NCBI GenBank assembly: GCA_039583875.1
Contig: CM077150.1
Span: 50,668,261 to 50,732,260 of the forward strand
Direction: 5' to 3'
Source of the DNA: Platanthera guangdongensis
Taxonomy: Eukaryota; Streptophyta; Magnoliopsida; Asparagales; Orchidaceae
Length of the DNA stretch: 64,000 bases
Positions 1-9,706 of this stretch are shown piece by piece. The notes beneath the pieces were generated by a model. That model did no database searches. It was not told the DNA's origin and was given only the letters and a program-made list of their open reading frames with translations. Position numbers and translations under genes: made by a program. Numbering within the stretch: position 1 is the stretch's first letter; the number at the start of each line of letters is the position of its first letter.

Positions 1-209
1 TCTTCAGAAGTGGATGAACTATAGACCCATTCTCTGATTTCTGTTCCTACCAACTTTATCCTTGTAGTCATCAGGTTCTTCAGATTCTGTTCTTCCAGAA
101 GTTCCAGAATATATAGGAAGATTGGATCCGAGTGCTGGAACGATTCAAAGTCGACATCAAATCCAGTGTCAAACTTCATAGCGGCTAGAGCTCCTGCTGG
201 AATCGTCAT
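1..209 (-). CDS. Additional ORF after pol, N-terminal part (E2 copy)
   Basis: The frame is open from the ATG at 209 to the window edge, giving about 69 codons. It encodes a protein homologous to the extra ORF of E1 at 13432: both share 'AAMKFD.GFD.D.ESF' near the N terminus, followed by a helical 'L..EQ.L..(L/I)MTTRIKL...EI.EWVY' stretch. No function is known to me. The folded region has a vague resemblance to the domain called 'putative plant transposon protein', but this is inference from pattern only. The ATG was chosen because both family copies start there, just after a TTTTGCAG|GT acceptor-like site. The C-terminal part lies outside the window. No stop is seen in this stretch, unlike the neighbouring pol. 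Confidence 0.7.
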   Translation of the reverse strand, partial: MTIPAGALAAMKFDTGFDVDFESFQHSDPIFLYILELLEEQNLKNLMTTRIKLVGTEIREWVYSSSTSE

Positions 210-301
210 GGAATCACCTGCAAAAGAGACACAAAGACGGCGATCAAGTGCAAAAGAATAGAAAGCGCGGGACGGAGGTCAAAGAAAACCTAAATATAGG
301 G
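210..301 (-). promoter_or_regulatory. Leader of the extra ORF: acceptor-like TTTTGCAG|GT and TATA-like site (E2)
   Basis: On the minus strand a pyrimidine-rich run ends in TTTTGCAG at 218, followed by GTGATTCC and the ATG at 209. A TATA-like CCTATATTTAGG lies at about 288-301, some 80-90 nt upstream of the ATG. The same 10-mer TTTTGCAGGT precedes the homologous ATG in E1. A 3' splice site for a subgenomic mRNA and an internal promoter are both possible; which one, if either, works is inference. Confidence 0.5.
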
Positions 302-399
302 TTTTCAAGAATATGAATCGACAGACTTCGTTCCATGAAGATAAAACTAATTCTTTGAACTGAGATCGACGAAATAATTTGGACTGAAATAATTCGTCG

Positions 400-605
400 A
401 TATTATCCAGAAGAATTGAAGACAGTTCGTCAAACTCCGTTTGACGATTATCTTCTGAAGCAAGTTCGTCGAACTCCGTTCGATGAAACTTGTTTCACTC
501 ATAGAGAGTTCGTCGATCTTCATTCGACGAATATCTCTCAAACTTCCCCAGTTCGTCAAACTCCATTCGACGAACTTTGGAAAATTCGTCGAGTGGAGAC
601 AGAAA
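400..605 (-). repeat. Palindromic TCGTCGA/TCGACGA module, pol to extra-ORF spacer of E2
   Basis: At least eight short inverted repeats are seen, such as TTCGTCGAACTCCGTTCGA and GTCGATCTTCATTCGACGA, with arms TCGTCGA and TCGACGA around a 5-8 nt centre (CTCCGT, TCTTCAT). The cluster fills the gap between the pol stop and the leader of the extra ORF. Similar clusters occupy the equivalent site in E1 (13150-13285), and also the gag tail and LTRs of this family. Confidence 0.85.
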
Positions 606-957
606 TCAAATAAAGTCTTCTCCATTGATCATTCCATGTTGATTCATAAAGAACATATGATTTCTCTCATCCAGAGGTTTGATGAATATATCAGCCCTTT
701 GTAAATTATTGTAGATATAGACAAGCTTGATTCTATTTTTTTCTACACACTTTCTAATGAAATGATGTATTATATAAATATGTTTTGTTCTACAATGGTG
801 AACTGGATTCTGGGCTATGGCTACAACACATGTATTATCACAGAGTAGGGTTGAATTATTTAAGTTGAACCCATAATCTAGTAGCTGATTTTGTATCCAA
901 AGCATCTGTGAAGAACAGCTGCCTACTGCAATATATTCTGCTTTAGCAGTTGAGGTT
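606..957 (-). pseudogene. pol: E2 pol, RNase H C-terminal part
   Basis: This is the carboxy-terminal part of a Ty1/copia RNase H. It starts in the conserved 'STAKAEYIAVGSC' region and runs through 'LLDYGF', 'CDNT', 'QNPVHHCRTKHI' and the terminal 'DIFIKPLDE' motif to a stop at 606-608. RNase H removes the RNA strand and processes primers in reverse transcription. The first half of the domain is at 18223 and beyond, on the far side of E1. The family's usual 'SISIAQNPV' is here 'VVAIAQNPV'. The piece is coding-like but its gene is dead because E1 splits it and other E2 pol parts carry stops. Confidence 0.92.
953..957. repeat. Target site duplication AGGTT of E1 (left copy)
   Basis: AGGTT at 953-957 is repeated at 18223-18227 immediately after the CA end of the E1 3' LTR. 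Five bases is the usual length for copia integration. It fixes the E1 borders and shows insertion into the E2 RNase H sequence. Confidence 0.97.
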
Positions 958-2539
958 TGTTGGAACACCCTATTGCTAATTTGGGTCAGGATCACTATGT
1001 CCTTAGGAAACCTGTTTTTGACCTCCTATATAGATCTAAAGGTCAATTAGATTTGAGTCTAAGGGTTAGTAGTTAGGTTTGGAAGCTGCCCTCAAGACCA
1101 AGGTTTTTCAGTTTGGATACTAAGTCATATCGTCGAGCTCAGTACGACGAATCGTCGAACTCCAATCGACGATCGTCTAGCTCAACTTCGACGGATCTTC
1201 GATCTCCATTCGACGATCACTGAGCTCAACTTCAACAAATCGTCGAACTCCACTCGACGATCTTCGAGCTCAGTTCGACGATCTTGACTCAGTATTGATT
1301 CTCTATCTCTGAGCTCAGTTCGACGATAGTTGAGCTCAGATCGACGATCTTTGTTGTTGTATAAGTCCAAATCGCTGAGCTCAGTTCGACGATAGCAGAG
1401 CTCAGTTCGACGTTTTTCTGAAGAGTTAAAGGATTTTCAAGATAAAAATTCAGAACAGTTTAGGAGGTATTCAGCAATTAATTCAGAAGATTTTCTAGCC
1501 GTTTTCATTTATTCTGGACCAAGTTTCAAGGGATTATCAAGGAATGTTTCTTTGGAATTTCCCCCAGAAGACAATTGCAATTAAGGAAGTCAATTAATGA
1601 TAGACCAACAGCTATTCTATACAGAGGATTATTTTCTATTCAGAACCAGGGAATAAAATTCAAGATTTTTGAATCTCTCAATACACACAATACAGACAAG
1701 AAGAACAACAAAAAATATTCTCTGGAACAACATCTTTCTCAACACCAACTGTTCACAAGAGAAAGAGCTGTAGACATTCTCTGTCCAAAAAGAATTCATA
1801 CAGAACACACATCCAAGGAGATCAATCTTCTGAAATCTTCAGATCTCTTGTGATTCAAGTGTTCAAGGCCAACATAATTCAAAGACTCCATACACCTAAC
1901 ATTTCAGCTGTTGCTGAAATTATCATTTGCTGGAGATCAACTTCTGAAGGCCTATCACCCTACAGCAAAGCTTCATTTCCTGAACATCTCAAGAACTCAG
2001 GGGGAGCTTTGACAACATCAAATCCACATAGTCTTCTCAGCTGCTCTGAGAAAGAGAAGACTTCCATAACTCTCTCATCCCCATCTCTGTAAAGGGTTTT
2101 TCAAACTCCATTCAAAAATTTGTGCTTGGTTTTTGAGCACCTTTTCAAAAGCTCATTGGTGGCAAGACACCTGATCAAAAAATCTGATTTGGTTTTTGAG
2201 CACCTTATCAAAAGCTCATTGGTGCCCAGGACACCTGATCAACTCATCCTGCCGTGGATTCCTACCTAGGGTGGTAGAATAGTGGATGTACCCAAGTTTA
2301 GGGGAACCACTATAGCTCCTTGTGTCTTCTGGCTTGCTTGCCTTTATTTTTGTTTCTGGCTGTGATTGTTCTGTGATTAGTTAGGATCTGTGATTAATTT
2401 CTTTTGTAGGTTATTTTGTGATTAGATTTAATTTCTGCTTCCCTGTTCACTCAGATTACAACAACTGTTGTAAAACATTTTTAAGCACCATACTCTATTC
2501 ACCCCCCTCTAGAGTATATCCGATCTATCTGCACTTTCA
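958..2539 (+). repeat. E1 5' LTR
   Basis: This 1582-bp repeat starts TGTTGGAACACC and ends CACTTTCA; its partner is 16637-18222 (1586 bp). It contains a palindromic cluster at 1128-1415 and, near the 3' end, an ATACTCTA/TAGAGTAT 8-bp stem around a C-rich loop (about 2488-2518). ORFs in it (for example 1575-2092) are not conserved as proteins. Confidence 0.96.
1128..1415 (+). repeat. Palindromic TCGTCGA/TCGACGA cluster in the E1 5' LTR
   Basis: About ten imperfect copies of a 20-23 bp inverted repeat of the form TCGTCGA-(ACTCCA or GCTCAG)-TCGACGAT, many with an internal GAGCTC. The same cluster is in the 3' LTR at 16808-17092 with point differences. It lies in the 5' third of the LTR, where U3 promoter elements usually are. 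Confidence 0.9.
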
Positions 2540-2541
2540 GC

Positions 2542-2553
2542 TGGTATCAAAGC
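2542..2553 (+). promoter_or_regulatory. E1 primer binding site
   Basis: TGGTATCAAAGC begins 2 nt after the LTR and differs at one base from the usual plant TGGTATCAGAGC complement of initiator tRNA-Met. It would prime minus-strand DNA synthesis. Confidence 0.9.
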
Positions 2554-2669
2554 GAGGTTGGTTAAAAATACCACACCTTGGTGGTTGCACAGGCTAACAC
2601 CTGAACCCAAAGATTCCTAGTTAGATCTGCTTGTTTTGATTTTATTATTAGATTTTGTTTTCACCAATC

Positions 2670-4685
2670 ATGGCCCAAAACAAAGATTATACTAGCACCA
2701 GACCTCCAGTGTGCAATCTGTACAAGTTTGCACTTTGGAAAACAAGGATTAGATTATACATGAATTCTATTGATGAGGATATTTTTAATTCTGTCTTGAC
2801 AGTCTGTCCAAGACCTCTAGAGAACTCAAGTACAAATACCGTTCCACCTCCATCAGGAACAGATGCTGATATCAAGAAGTGGAAGGTAGCTGATGAAAAG
2901 GCTATGAATATCTTAGCCCAGACCATGTCTGATGACATCTTTCAAAAGGTAGCTGAATGCAATTCAGCAAAGGAAATCTGGGATAGGCTCTCTGAAATAG
3001 TCTCAGGATTAGCTGATGAAAGAAAGGACAGGAGATCCCGCCTCATATCTCAATATGAGAACTTCAAGAAGGGAGAAGCTGAGTCAGTTGGAGATATGTA
3101 CAATAGACTCAATCTAATAGTCAGTGAACTCAGGACTTTGGACAAGGAGATCTCACTAACTGAACTTAATGACAAAATCCTAATATGCTTCCCAAGCACT
3201 TGGGATTCAAGAATCTGGCCAATCAAGGATGCCAAAAGTTTGAATGAGATCACCACAGAAGCTCTCTTGGTCAATCTCAAATCTTATGAGCTGCTCATTA
3301 AGAACAGAGAAGAAGAGCAGAAGGCTGCCTCACCAGCCACAAGGAAAGAAAAGACAATAGCTTTCAAAGCAACTAAAGATTAGCCTGAAGACAAAGTCAC
3401 AGACAATGATGAACTGCTCAGTCTACTAGCCAAAAGATTTTACAAGATGGCCAGAAAGGACTTCAGAAGGAGATCACACAAAGAGCATGATAAGCCAAGG
3501 TATGATAAGTCAATTAGTAAAGAAATTGTTTGCTTTGGTTGCAGGAAACTAGGGCACATTGTACCTGACTGTCCAGAGAACAAAAACAAGGATAGAAGGG
3601 ATAAGAAAGAAAGAAGAAAGGACAAAGACTTCAAGAAAAATGGCAATGGAAAATCCTCCTCAAGCAAGAACAAGCACACAAGGAAGGGATTTGTTGCTGA
3701 ATCCTGGAGTGAGACTGAAGAGGAGTCAGAAGCTTCATCTAGCTCCAGTGATGATGAAGATGATGCAGAAGAGAAGGAGTTCTGCATGATGGCAATCAAT
3801 GCCTCTCAACATAATTCAGATGAAGAAGAGTCAGAGTCAGACTCAGAGACTCAACTTGAAGAGGACCAGGTAATCAGTTCTTTTGATTTCAATTCAGAGG
3901 ACTTTAAATCTGAGTTTAAAGCATTATGTTTAGACTTACTAAAATCTAAGAAAGAAATTATCTCTCTCAGAAATCATTTATCTGAACATAATATCTTAAA
4001 GTCAGAAAACCTCAAACTCTCTAAGGAGTTGGAGTGCTGTAGGGAGCAGATAGCTTCACTGAAAGGTGAACTATCAGAGGCCAAGAAGCTTGAAGAATCC
4101 CTTAATGGGAGAAGTATCAAGCTGATGAACATCACAAGTACAGTGAACTCCAGATTCAATAGTACACTGGGCTTGGGTACTTCATCCAGCCAACCTATAG
4201 TTCTAACAACCCCAATCAAGTTCATTTCTAACAAAGGGAAGGGAGTTGTAGAGGTGGCTAGGAAGAATTCTGATCTGCCTAAGAAAACTAAGTTCTAGCA
4301 GAAATCATCGAACGGAGCTCGACGATCGCCGAACACAGATCGACGATCTCAGGCAAAATCGTCGAACTCAGGTCGATGATCTCTAATTCCTGAACTCTGC
4401 CACAGTCGATCGTCGAACGGAGCTCGACGATCTGACCCAAGATCGTCGAACGCAACTCCACGATCGTCGAACAGTGATCAGAGCTCTGGAAATTCCTTCA
4501 AGGGCAAATCAAAATCCAATCCTAGGGGTCCTTCATCCCAAATCTTTAACCCTTATACTGAATGGATAATACCTCCAAGGAGATATCATCCTGAAGGATA
4601 TAAGAGTCAACCTGGGATGTCTTTCATTTCTGAGTTTAAATGTTATCAACCTAGGCCCAAGGTAAACTGGGTCAAAAACAAATGA
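2670..4685 (+). pseudogene. gag: E1 gag
   Basis: The ATG at 2670 opens 'MAQNKDY', the start shared by all three family copies. The N-terminal 230 residues are the UBN2/DUF4219-like gag helical domain ('ILAQTMSDDIFQKV', 'EIWDRLSE', 'Y..FKKGEAESVGDMY'). One zinc knuckle 'CFGCRKLGHIVPDC' lies at about 3533-3574. After it come a lysine-rich run, 'FVAESWSETEEE' with an acidic serine stretch, then a coiled coil (about 3960-4110) and a Ser/Arg-rich tail encoded by palindromic DNA. In-frame stops at 3381 (TAG), 4296 (TAG) and 4377 (TGA) interrupt it; the frame ends at TGA 4683-4685. Gag forms the particle that packages the RNA. The long tail is typical of Sireviruses. Confidence 0.93.
4303..4485 (+). 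repeat. Palindromic module inside the E1 gag tail
   Basis: Repeats such as TCGTCGAACGGAGCTCGACGA alternate with diverged copies. In the gag frame they encode serine-serine-asparagine and arginine-arginine pairs ('SSNGARRS', 'RSSNA'). The equivalent position in E2 is about 20870-21120 and in E3 about 56890-57115. Confidence 0.85.
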
Positions 4686-4701
4686 ACTATTTTATGTGCA
4701 G
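4662..4701 (+). other. 40-nt GT...AG block at the E1 gag-pol junction
   Basis: The block starts GTAAACTGGGTC after CCCAAG and ends TTTTATGTGCAG before GTGAAGACC. It contains the gag stop TGA (4683) and shifts the frame by one; without it the gag codon AAG (4659-4661) is followed in frame by GTG at 4702 and the protease. E2 (20650-20688) and E3 (56653-56691) carry 39-nt equivalents. It is shorter than ordinary plant introns, so splicing is only a hypothesis. Confidence 0.6.
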
Positions 4702-5297
4702 GTGAAGACCTATCCAACATCAAACCAACAATGGTATTTGGATAGTGGGTGCTCTAAGCACATGACAGGAAATAAAGACAACCTCATATCCTTTAAAGCT
4801 AAGCTTGGACCCAAAGTTATTTTTGGTGATTCAAACTTTGGACAAACTAAAGGATATGGTGCAGTCCAGATTGGGACAATGACATTCAAGAAGGTAGCCT
4901 ATGTGGAAGGACTGGAGCACAATTTGATAAGAATCAGTCAGCTATGTGATGAAGGCTACCAGGTGACTTTCAGCAAAGCATTATGCAAGATCAAGTCAGA
5001 GGACAACACAACTGTGTTGACAGGTAAAAGGAAAGGTAACATCTATCTAGTAGATTTTCTTTCAACAGATGTAGACATTTGCCTGTTCAATTCTGTTTGT
5101 AGACCAAATGTTTTATGGCATAAGAGACTAGGATATTTAAACCTTAGAACTATTGCTAGGCTATCCAAGGACAACCTTGTTAGAGGACTACCTTCTGGCC
5201 CCTACAAGAAGGAAGGACTCTGCAGGGCTTGTCAATTAGGCAAGCAAACTAAAAACAGTTTTAAATCACTTAATAAGAGTGATTCACTTAGGATCTT
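4702..5297 (+). pseudogene. pol: E1 pol part 1: protease, GAG-pre-integrase, integrase zinc domain
   Basis: The aspartic protease motif 'WYLDSGCSKHMTG' lies near the start, followed by 'VIFGDS', 'LEHNLI.ISQLCD', and the GAG-pre-integrase/HHCC segment 'LWHKRLGYLN' with 'CRACQLGKQTK'. Protease would mature the polyprotein; the zinc domain belongs to integrase. The frame is open here, but N1 is inserted at 5298 within the sequence 'SLRI', and the rest resumes at 10506. No good ATG exists because pol is normally made as a gag-pol fusion. See the GT...AG block just upstream for how the frames might be joined. Confidence 0.93.
5293..5297. repeat. Target site duplication ATCTT of N1 (left copy)
   Basis: ATCTT at 5293-5297 recurs at 10506-10510 right after the second N1 LTR. 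It proves insertion of N1 into the E1 integrase. Confidence 0.97.
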
Positions 5298-5669
5298 TGT
5301 AGAAAGTAGTGAATAAGAAGGAACAAACGGATAGACTTTTGAATAATTGAAATTTTATTATCCAAAAAAGATATCATTTACAAAGGTATGACCTCCCTTA
5401 TATAGAATGGAGGAGATATGAGAGAGAGTATACAAACAATGTGGGACTAAACATTTACAGTACAGAGCGGCTAGAAATAAAGGAGACCGCACAGGCCGCG
5501 CGGTTTAACAGATGGGTTAACCGCTCGGCAACTCCAGCAGGATAGAACAGGCCGCAATGGGCGACCGATAGACCGCCCGGTCTCCAGGCTCCAGAGTGAG
5601 ACCGCCAGACCGCCCGGTCAACAAACCGCTGGACCAGACCGCAAGTCCGCCCGGTCTAATACTTCAACA
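5298..5669 (-). repeat. N1 3' LTR (left copy)
   Basis: On the plus strand it runs TGTAGAAAG to CTTCAACA; in element orientation it starts TGTTGAAG. It carries several GACCGCCCGGTC-type inverted repeats (about 5571-5660). Differences from 10134-10505 are at about 5310 (T/C), 5563 (C/A) and 5646 (T/G). Confidence 0.96.
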
Positions 5670-5682
5670 CTCCCCCTCAAGC
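5670..5682 (-). promoter_or_regulatory. N1 polypurine tract
   Basis: The minus strand reads GCTTGAGGGGGAG immediately before the LTR TGTTGAAG, the expected position of the plus-strand DNA primer. It overlaps the last codons of pol. Confidence 0.85.
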
Positions 5683-8600
5683 TAGAGCATAGATATCAAT
5701 CATGCCAAGCTTGTCACAAATGTGGAAGAAGGAAGTATAAACCGGCTTGGTGAAGATATCTGTCAATTCCTTGTCAGAGGTGACAAATGGAGTACAAATC
5801 TGTTTCTTCAAAATCTCTTCCCGAATTAAGTGACAGTCAACCTCTATATGCTTTGTTCTCTCATGGAAGACCGGATTTATGGATATGTATATAGCGGACT
5901 TGTTGTCACAGAACATAGGGAGAGGACAGTCATATACCTCGCCCAGGTCAAGCATGAGAGCCCGCAACCACTTTAACTCACACGTGGTTGACGCCATACT
6001 CCGGTATTCGGCTTCGGCACTGGATCTGGAGACAACAGACTGTTTCTTGCTCTTCCAACTCACGAGATTACCGCCAACAAAGGTATAAAAGCCTGATGTG
6101 GATTTACGATCGCCTTTGTCATCCGCGTAACTTGAATCTGAGTAGGCCTCAACCCTTATATGACCATTCTTCTGAAAGAGTAACCCTTTGCCTGGTGCTG
6201 CTTTGATATACTCTAAAATCTTCAGGGCGGACTGAAGATGGCAGTCCCTGGGAGCTTGCATAAACTGACTGACCTTGCCTACAACATAGGCGATGTCGGG
6301 TCTAGTCACCGTGAGATAGATGAGTTTGCCTACCAAACGTCTGTACCTTGTGACATCAGATAGAAGAGGCGAGTCATCCGTCCACGTTTTGTCTTCTCCA
6401 ATAGCCATGGGAAACCGAGCCAGTTTGGCACCTGTCAATCCTGCTTCTTGTAGAAGATCAAGGGCATACTTCCGTTGGGAGAGAACTAATGAGTCAGGTT
6501 TCCGAGAGATTTCTATCCCCAAAAAGTATTTCGGGGAGCCCATATCCTTCGTGACCAAGTGCTGACGAAGGTGCTTCTTCGTCAAGTCCACCCCATCTCG
6601 GTCATCGCCAGTAAGAAGAATATCATCCACATATACAGCCAAAACCACCAGTCCCGAGGCCGTTTTGCGAATGAATAAGGAGTGATCGGCCGAACTCCTT
6701 CGAAAGCCGATGGTAGCCACAATACCACTGAACTTGTCGAACCATGCCCGAGGGCTCTGCTTTAGGCCATAAATGGCCTTCTTCAAATGACATACACGTG
6801 TCTCCCCCTGAGCAACATACCCAGGAGGTTGCTCCATATAGACGTCTTCCTGAAGATCGCCATAGAGAAAGGCATTCTTCACATCAAGCTGGGAAATAGC
6901 CCAATCCCGGTTAACAGCCACAGAAAGGAGAACCCGGATGGTGCTGAGGCGAGCAACTGGAGAAAAGGTATCAAAGTAATCAATGCCGTAAGTCTGAGTG
7001 AAGCCCTTGGCCACCAGCCGGGCTTTATAGCGATCCACTGTGCCGTCGGGGCGAAACTTCACAACGAAGACCCAGCGACAGCCAACCACATCAGTGCCCA
7101 CGGGAGGAGGAACCAGGGTCCATGTACCCCGTTCAGTAAGAGTAGCCATCTCCTCATCCATGGCAGACTTCCAATGAGGGAGAGCAAGAGCCTCCTGGTA
7201 GGTGCGGGGAGTAGTAGTAGCAGAGATAGCCAAGGCAAAACACCTGCGAGAAGGAGAAAGCCGATCATAGGAAACAACTGCCGCAAGAGGGTGTTGAGTA
7301 CATGCCCGCACCCCTTTGCGAAGAGCAATGGGAAGATCCAGGTCGACGTGAGCGTCAGGGACGGGAGGGTTAGCGACCGGAGCGTCCGTGGCGGAGAAGG
7401 CTGGCCCGGGACTAGAGAGAGATGGCGGCGGAGAGGAGGGAGGAGGGGTGGGTGGTGAGACGGATTGGGAAGGAGTCGGTGGAGGAGGAGACGGAGGTGG
7501 GAAAACGTCGAGAGGCATGGAAGGAACGGAGATATCAGAAGGAAGAGAAGAGGTAGGAGAGAAATAGGAAGCAGTCTCGAAAAAAGTGACATCCGCGGAG
7601 ACAAACTGCTTGCGGAGAAGGGGGTCAAAGTAGCAATAGCCTTTTTGAGTGGTAGAGTACCCTAAAAAGACACACTTGGTGGAACGGGGGGAAAGCTTAT
7701 CGCGGGTAGCGGAGGGAGCATGAACAAAGGCCGTACAGCCAAAGACACGGAGAGGGAGAGGAAAAGGTTCCTTGTGGGGGTAGAGAATGGAGAAGGGGGT
7801 CTGGCCGTGGAGAACTGTGGAGGGAAGGCGATTGATGAGATAGCAGGCGAGGAGCACAGCGTAGCCCCAGTAGGAGCGAGGGACGTGCATCTGCGTCATG
7901 AGAGTATGAGCAACATCAAGCAGGTGACGGTTTTTACGCTCCGCCACCCCATTCTGCTGGGAGGTGTAAATACAAGTCGTTTGATGAAGCAAGCCATGTT
8001 GGTGAAAGAAAGAGGAGAACTCATGATTCAGATATTCCTTGGCATTATCAGAACGTAAAAATTTAATAGAAATAGCAAATTGAGTCTGAATCATAAAATA
8101 AAATGATTGTCAAACAGAAAAGAGTTCAGAGCGATCTTTTAACAGATACACCCAAGTACAGCGTGAAAAATCATCTATAAAAGTGACAAAATAGGAACTG
8201 CCCCGACCAACAGTGAGGGTAGGAGCAGGACCCCATACATCAGAATGAATAAGATCAAACGGGCGAGAGGAGCCACGGCCTTGCTTCGGGGGGAAGGAGG
8301 AGCGATGATGTTTGCCAAGCTGACATGCATCACAATGGTGTGGAGAACTGGTAGGAGGTAAGTGGGGCAGAAGCTGGCGGAGAATCCGAGGAGGAGGATG
8401 TCCAAGGCGAAGATGCCATTGAAGGAGATCTGTGGAGGAGGAGTAGGCGGACAGAGCGGAAACATCGTCGAGGAAGTAGAGGCCGCCGCTCTCAGTCCCA
8501 GTAGCAATCGTCCGCTGGGTTCTCGGGTCCTGAAAAGAACAAGTAGTGGGAGTGAATAAGACGGAGCACTGAAGTTGCCGGCATAAAGTAGTAACTGATA

Positions 8601-9144
8601 ACAAATTGCACGGGAACTTTGGGACATAGAGGGTGTCCTCCAAGCAAAGCGATGGGGTGAGTTGAACCATGCCCGTCCCATGAACCGGGGATGGTGAACC
8701 ATCCGCCACACGAACCGGGGGTAAGCGGTCATGTGTCTCAAGACGGGAGAAGCAATGAGGGTTGCCCGTCATATGATTGGTAGCACCGGAGTCAATCAGC
8801 CATTTACCTTGGGTAACGACGTGGGCACTACCTGACGTCGTGGCCACAGAGGAAGAGGGCCGAGAAGAGGCGGAGGCCGAAGAAGGAGAATCACCGGAAG
8901 GGCGAAGATGAGGATGTTTCTGCCAGCAGCGGTCAACAGAATGACCGGTACGACCACAGTGAGAGCAGAGAAACTGGGATGAACCCCATCCGCCGGAGGG
9001 GCCGCGGCTACCAGGGCCCCCCTCTGAGCTTGGTGAGCAAAGGAGTCCTGGGAAGGGGGGAGGCCAAAAGAGGCCGCTGGAGCAGCGAAGTAACAGCGGC
9101 AATGCGGGCCGCAGTGGCATCCAAAGTAGGAGACTCCGCCTCAC
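5677..9144 (-). pseudogene. pol: N1 pol: zinc knuckle, protease, integrase, RT, RNase H
   Basis: Read on the minus strand from 9144. The zinc knuckle 'CSHCGRTGHSVDRC' is near 8960 and the protease 'WLIDSGATNHMTG' near 8790. The GAG-pre-integrase follows with 'LRLGHPPPRILRQLL' and 'CDACQLGKHH', then integrase with 'HSDVWGPAP', 'VTFIDDFSR', 'LRSDNAKEY' and 'QQNGVAERKN'. RT has 'GCRWVFVVKF', 'QLDVKNAFLYGDL' and 'VYVDDILLTG'; RNase H has 'DSSYADDKGDRKSTSG' and 'HIEVDCHLIREE'. The stop is at 5677-5679. One in-frame TGA (8110-8112) breaks the integrase; otherwise the frame is open for about 1155 codons. Catalytic residues of RT (YVDD) and integrase (D, D, E) are present. It is joined to gag by a frameshift near 9010-9140. 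Confidence 0.95.
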
Positions 9145-9706
9145 CCAAGATCTGCTGACGGATCATATCATAAGAATCCGGAAGACGAAGAAGATAACAA
9201 ACAACCAGGAGTTCCTGGAAGTGTTTGTGCTGGTCGGCCAAGTCCGCGGAGAAGGGGCGATTCTGGAGGATTTCAGCACCAAGAGCGTGAACCTGCTGAT
9301 AGGCCGCAGCAGGAGACATGGAAGGGCGGGCGAAGAGGTCCGCATAGAGAGTGTAAATGCGGGACGTCTGGCCCCCCTTCGAATAGAGAGCAGCGAGGTG
9401 AAGCCAGGCGGCCTTGACCGTCTCATCATGGCGAATGACAGGAAGGCACTCATTAGAAAGGCTGTTGGCCAGCCAGGTGCGGACAAGAGCATCACTCGCA
9501 TCCTAGTCATCAAACTCAGGAGAGGTACGAGGAGGAGGGTCATCGGTGAGGTGATGACGCTTGCGTTGAGAGCGAAGGAGAAAAGTGAAAGAAAAGCTCC
9601 AATCGGGATAGTTGGAGCATACAAGCTTAGAAAGGGTGCCAAGGTTGCCCGAAGGAGGAGGTGGAGAAGGAGCTGTAGGAGTGGTGGTGAGACCGGAAGT
9701 AGTCAT
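9008..9706 (-). pseudogene. gag: N1 gag
   Basis: Starts ATG at 9706 ('MTTSGLTTTPTAPSP'). 'LVCSNYPDWSFSF' corresponds to the copia gag N-terminal W-containing segment. A TAG at 9503-9505 after 'SPEFDD' sits where tryptophan is likely (TGG to TAG). The frame then continues in the UBN2-type domain ('VRTWLANSLSNE', 'AAWLHLAALYSKG', 'QELLVVCYLLRLPDSYD') to 9008. A run of G/C near 9050 probably shifted the frame into the knuckle-bearing ORF that starts at 9144. Confidence 0.9.

Larger units (their letters stand above)
1..957 (-). mobile_element. Copia element E2 (Sirevirus-like), 3' portion, left of the E1 insertion
   Basis: This minus-strand copia piece holds the end of RNase H (606-957), a palindrome-rich spacer (about 400-605) and the first 209 bases of an extra ORF that runs off the left edge. 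It is continuous with 18223-25014: removing E1 (958-18222) and one copy of the 5-bp duplication AGGTT rejoins the RNase H reading frame inside a conserved Ser-Thr/AEAEY motif. The 3' LTR of E2 lies outside the window. Sirevirus-like assignment rests on the gag type, PBS and LTR features of the other part. Confidence 0.93.

Noticed and set aside
1575..2092. Two ORFs in the E1 5' LTR
   Set aside because: Poorly conserved between the two LTRs (broken at 17348-17629), so not coding.
6787..7665. Plus-strand ORFs inside N1
   Set aside because: Antisense shadows of the GC-rich N1 pol.
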